From Bacteroidetes bacterium UBA6161 (GTDB taxonomy: Bacteria > Bacteroidota > Bacteroidia > NS11-12g > UBA955), in NCBI GenBank assembly GCA_002422315.1, contig DIUJ01000075.1, positions 1 through 23,320 of the forward strand: 23,320 bases of DNA, read 5' to 3'. Below the pieces are notes generated by a model, which made no database searches, was not told the origin of the DNA, and saw nothing but the letters and a program-made list of their open reading frames with translations. This document shows positions 23,231 to 23,320 of this stretch, one piece after another (the stretch's first letter is position 1; every line of letters starts with the position of its first letter). Made by a program: the position numbers and the translations under genes.

Positions 23231-23320
23231 TAAACCTATTGTAGGACAAGACAGTAAAAACTCTAAAATAAGTATTCATGTAAAAATCTAAGCTTAATGT
23301 CTTGTCCTAAAATAGGTTTA
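23231..23320. mobile_element. Paired 23-base inverted repeats, insertion-element ends or MITE
   Basis: 23231-23253 (TAAACCTATTG ... GGACAAGACA) and 23298-23320 (TGTCTTGTCC ... ATAGGTTTA) are inverted copies with one mismatch over 23 bases, 44 bases apart. Two readings fit: a 90-base miniature element with TAAACC tips, or facing ends of two insertion sequences whose tips are TGTCTTG, one beginning at 23298 and running out of the window. No transposase is visible, so the family cannot be named. Confidence 0.55.

Larger units (their letters stand above)
22891..23320. repeat. Nested palindromic block with outer inverted repeats
   Basis: The last 430 bases contain no gene. The left edge (core TATTTTAGGACAAG at 22896-22909, then TCAATTAAGCT) is an imperfect inverted copy of the right edge (CTTGTCCTAAAATA at 23301-23314, preceded by AGCTTAATGT). 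Inside are hairpins, two identical 60-base direct repeats and a third inner copy of the edge repeat. The left and right halves are roughly mirror images. It resembles a REP/BIME cluster or a non-autonomous mobile element; no transposase gene is inside. Confidence 0.75.

Overview
The window looks like chromosomal DNA of a low-GC Bacteroidota bacterium with a type IX secretion system (T9SS). Four things point there: a large cell-surface protein with a gliding-motility/T9SS type B C-terminal domain (6487-9945), a T9SS Plug-family (DUF5103) protein (12808-14109), many lipoproteins with the C-(S/T/K)-K start usual in the phylum, and promoter -7 elements of the Bacteroidota type TAnnTTTG ahead of several genes. 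I saw no tRNA, rRNA, cas gene or complete transposase gene.

Layout. 1-232: a nine-unit heptamer tandem repeat, then the promoter of an FKBP-type lipoprotein (233-928). A shared hairpin terminator separates it from a convergent rhomboid protease (979-1617, minus), which is divergent from a secreted CAP-domain protein (1667-2227). 2344-9945: a tightly packed six-gene operon of two small lipoproteins with repeated RxP(S/T) modules, an exported DUF1501-like alkaline-phosphatase-superfamily protein, a CX4CH cytochrome-c-like lipoprotein, a short Ig-like lipoprotein and a 1152-residue T9SS-sorted adhesin-like protein. This is the best candidate for an undescribed system; it recalls the DUF1549/DUF1501/cytochrome modules of Planctomycetes, rebuilt from lipoproteins and joined to T9SS export. 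10029-10838 is an M48 metalloprotease. 10875-15312 is a run of ABC-F ATPase (TTG start), T9SS Plug, diacylglycerol/undecaprenol kinase and a secreted protein of unknown function.

15403-18239: an outer-membrane barrel-like protein overlaps a Crp/Fnr-family regulator by 4 bases. A perfect 18-bp palindrome follows, centred about 40 bases upstream of the predicted start of transcription of a pirin with an export signal, and then a small cupin. The geometry suggests that the regulator activates the pirin gene. A near copy of the palindrome core lies before iscS (18400-19611). Two good terminators close iscS and the convergent M16 zinc peptidase (19882-22809, minus).

22810-23320 has no gene. It holds the M16 promoter and a nested palindromic block: outer inverted repeats, two identical 60-bp direct repeats, and hairpins whose stems differ by paired changes. 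It resembles a REP/BIME-type or non-autonomous mobile element, and the window edge may be the end of an insertion sequence.
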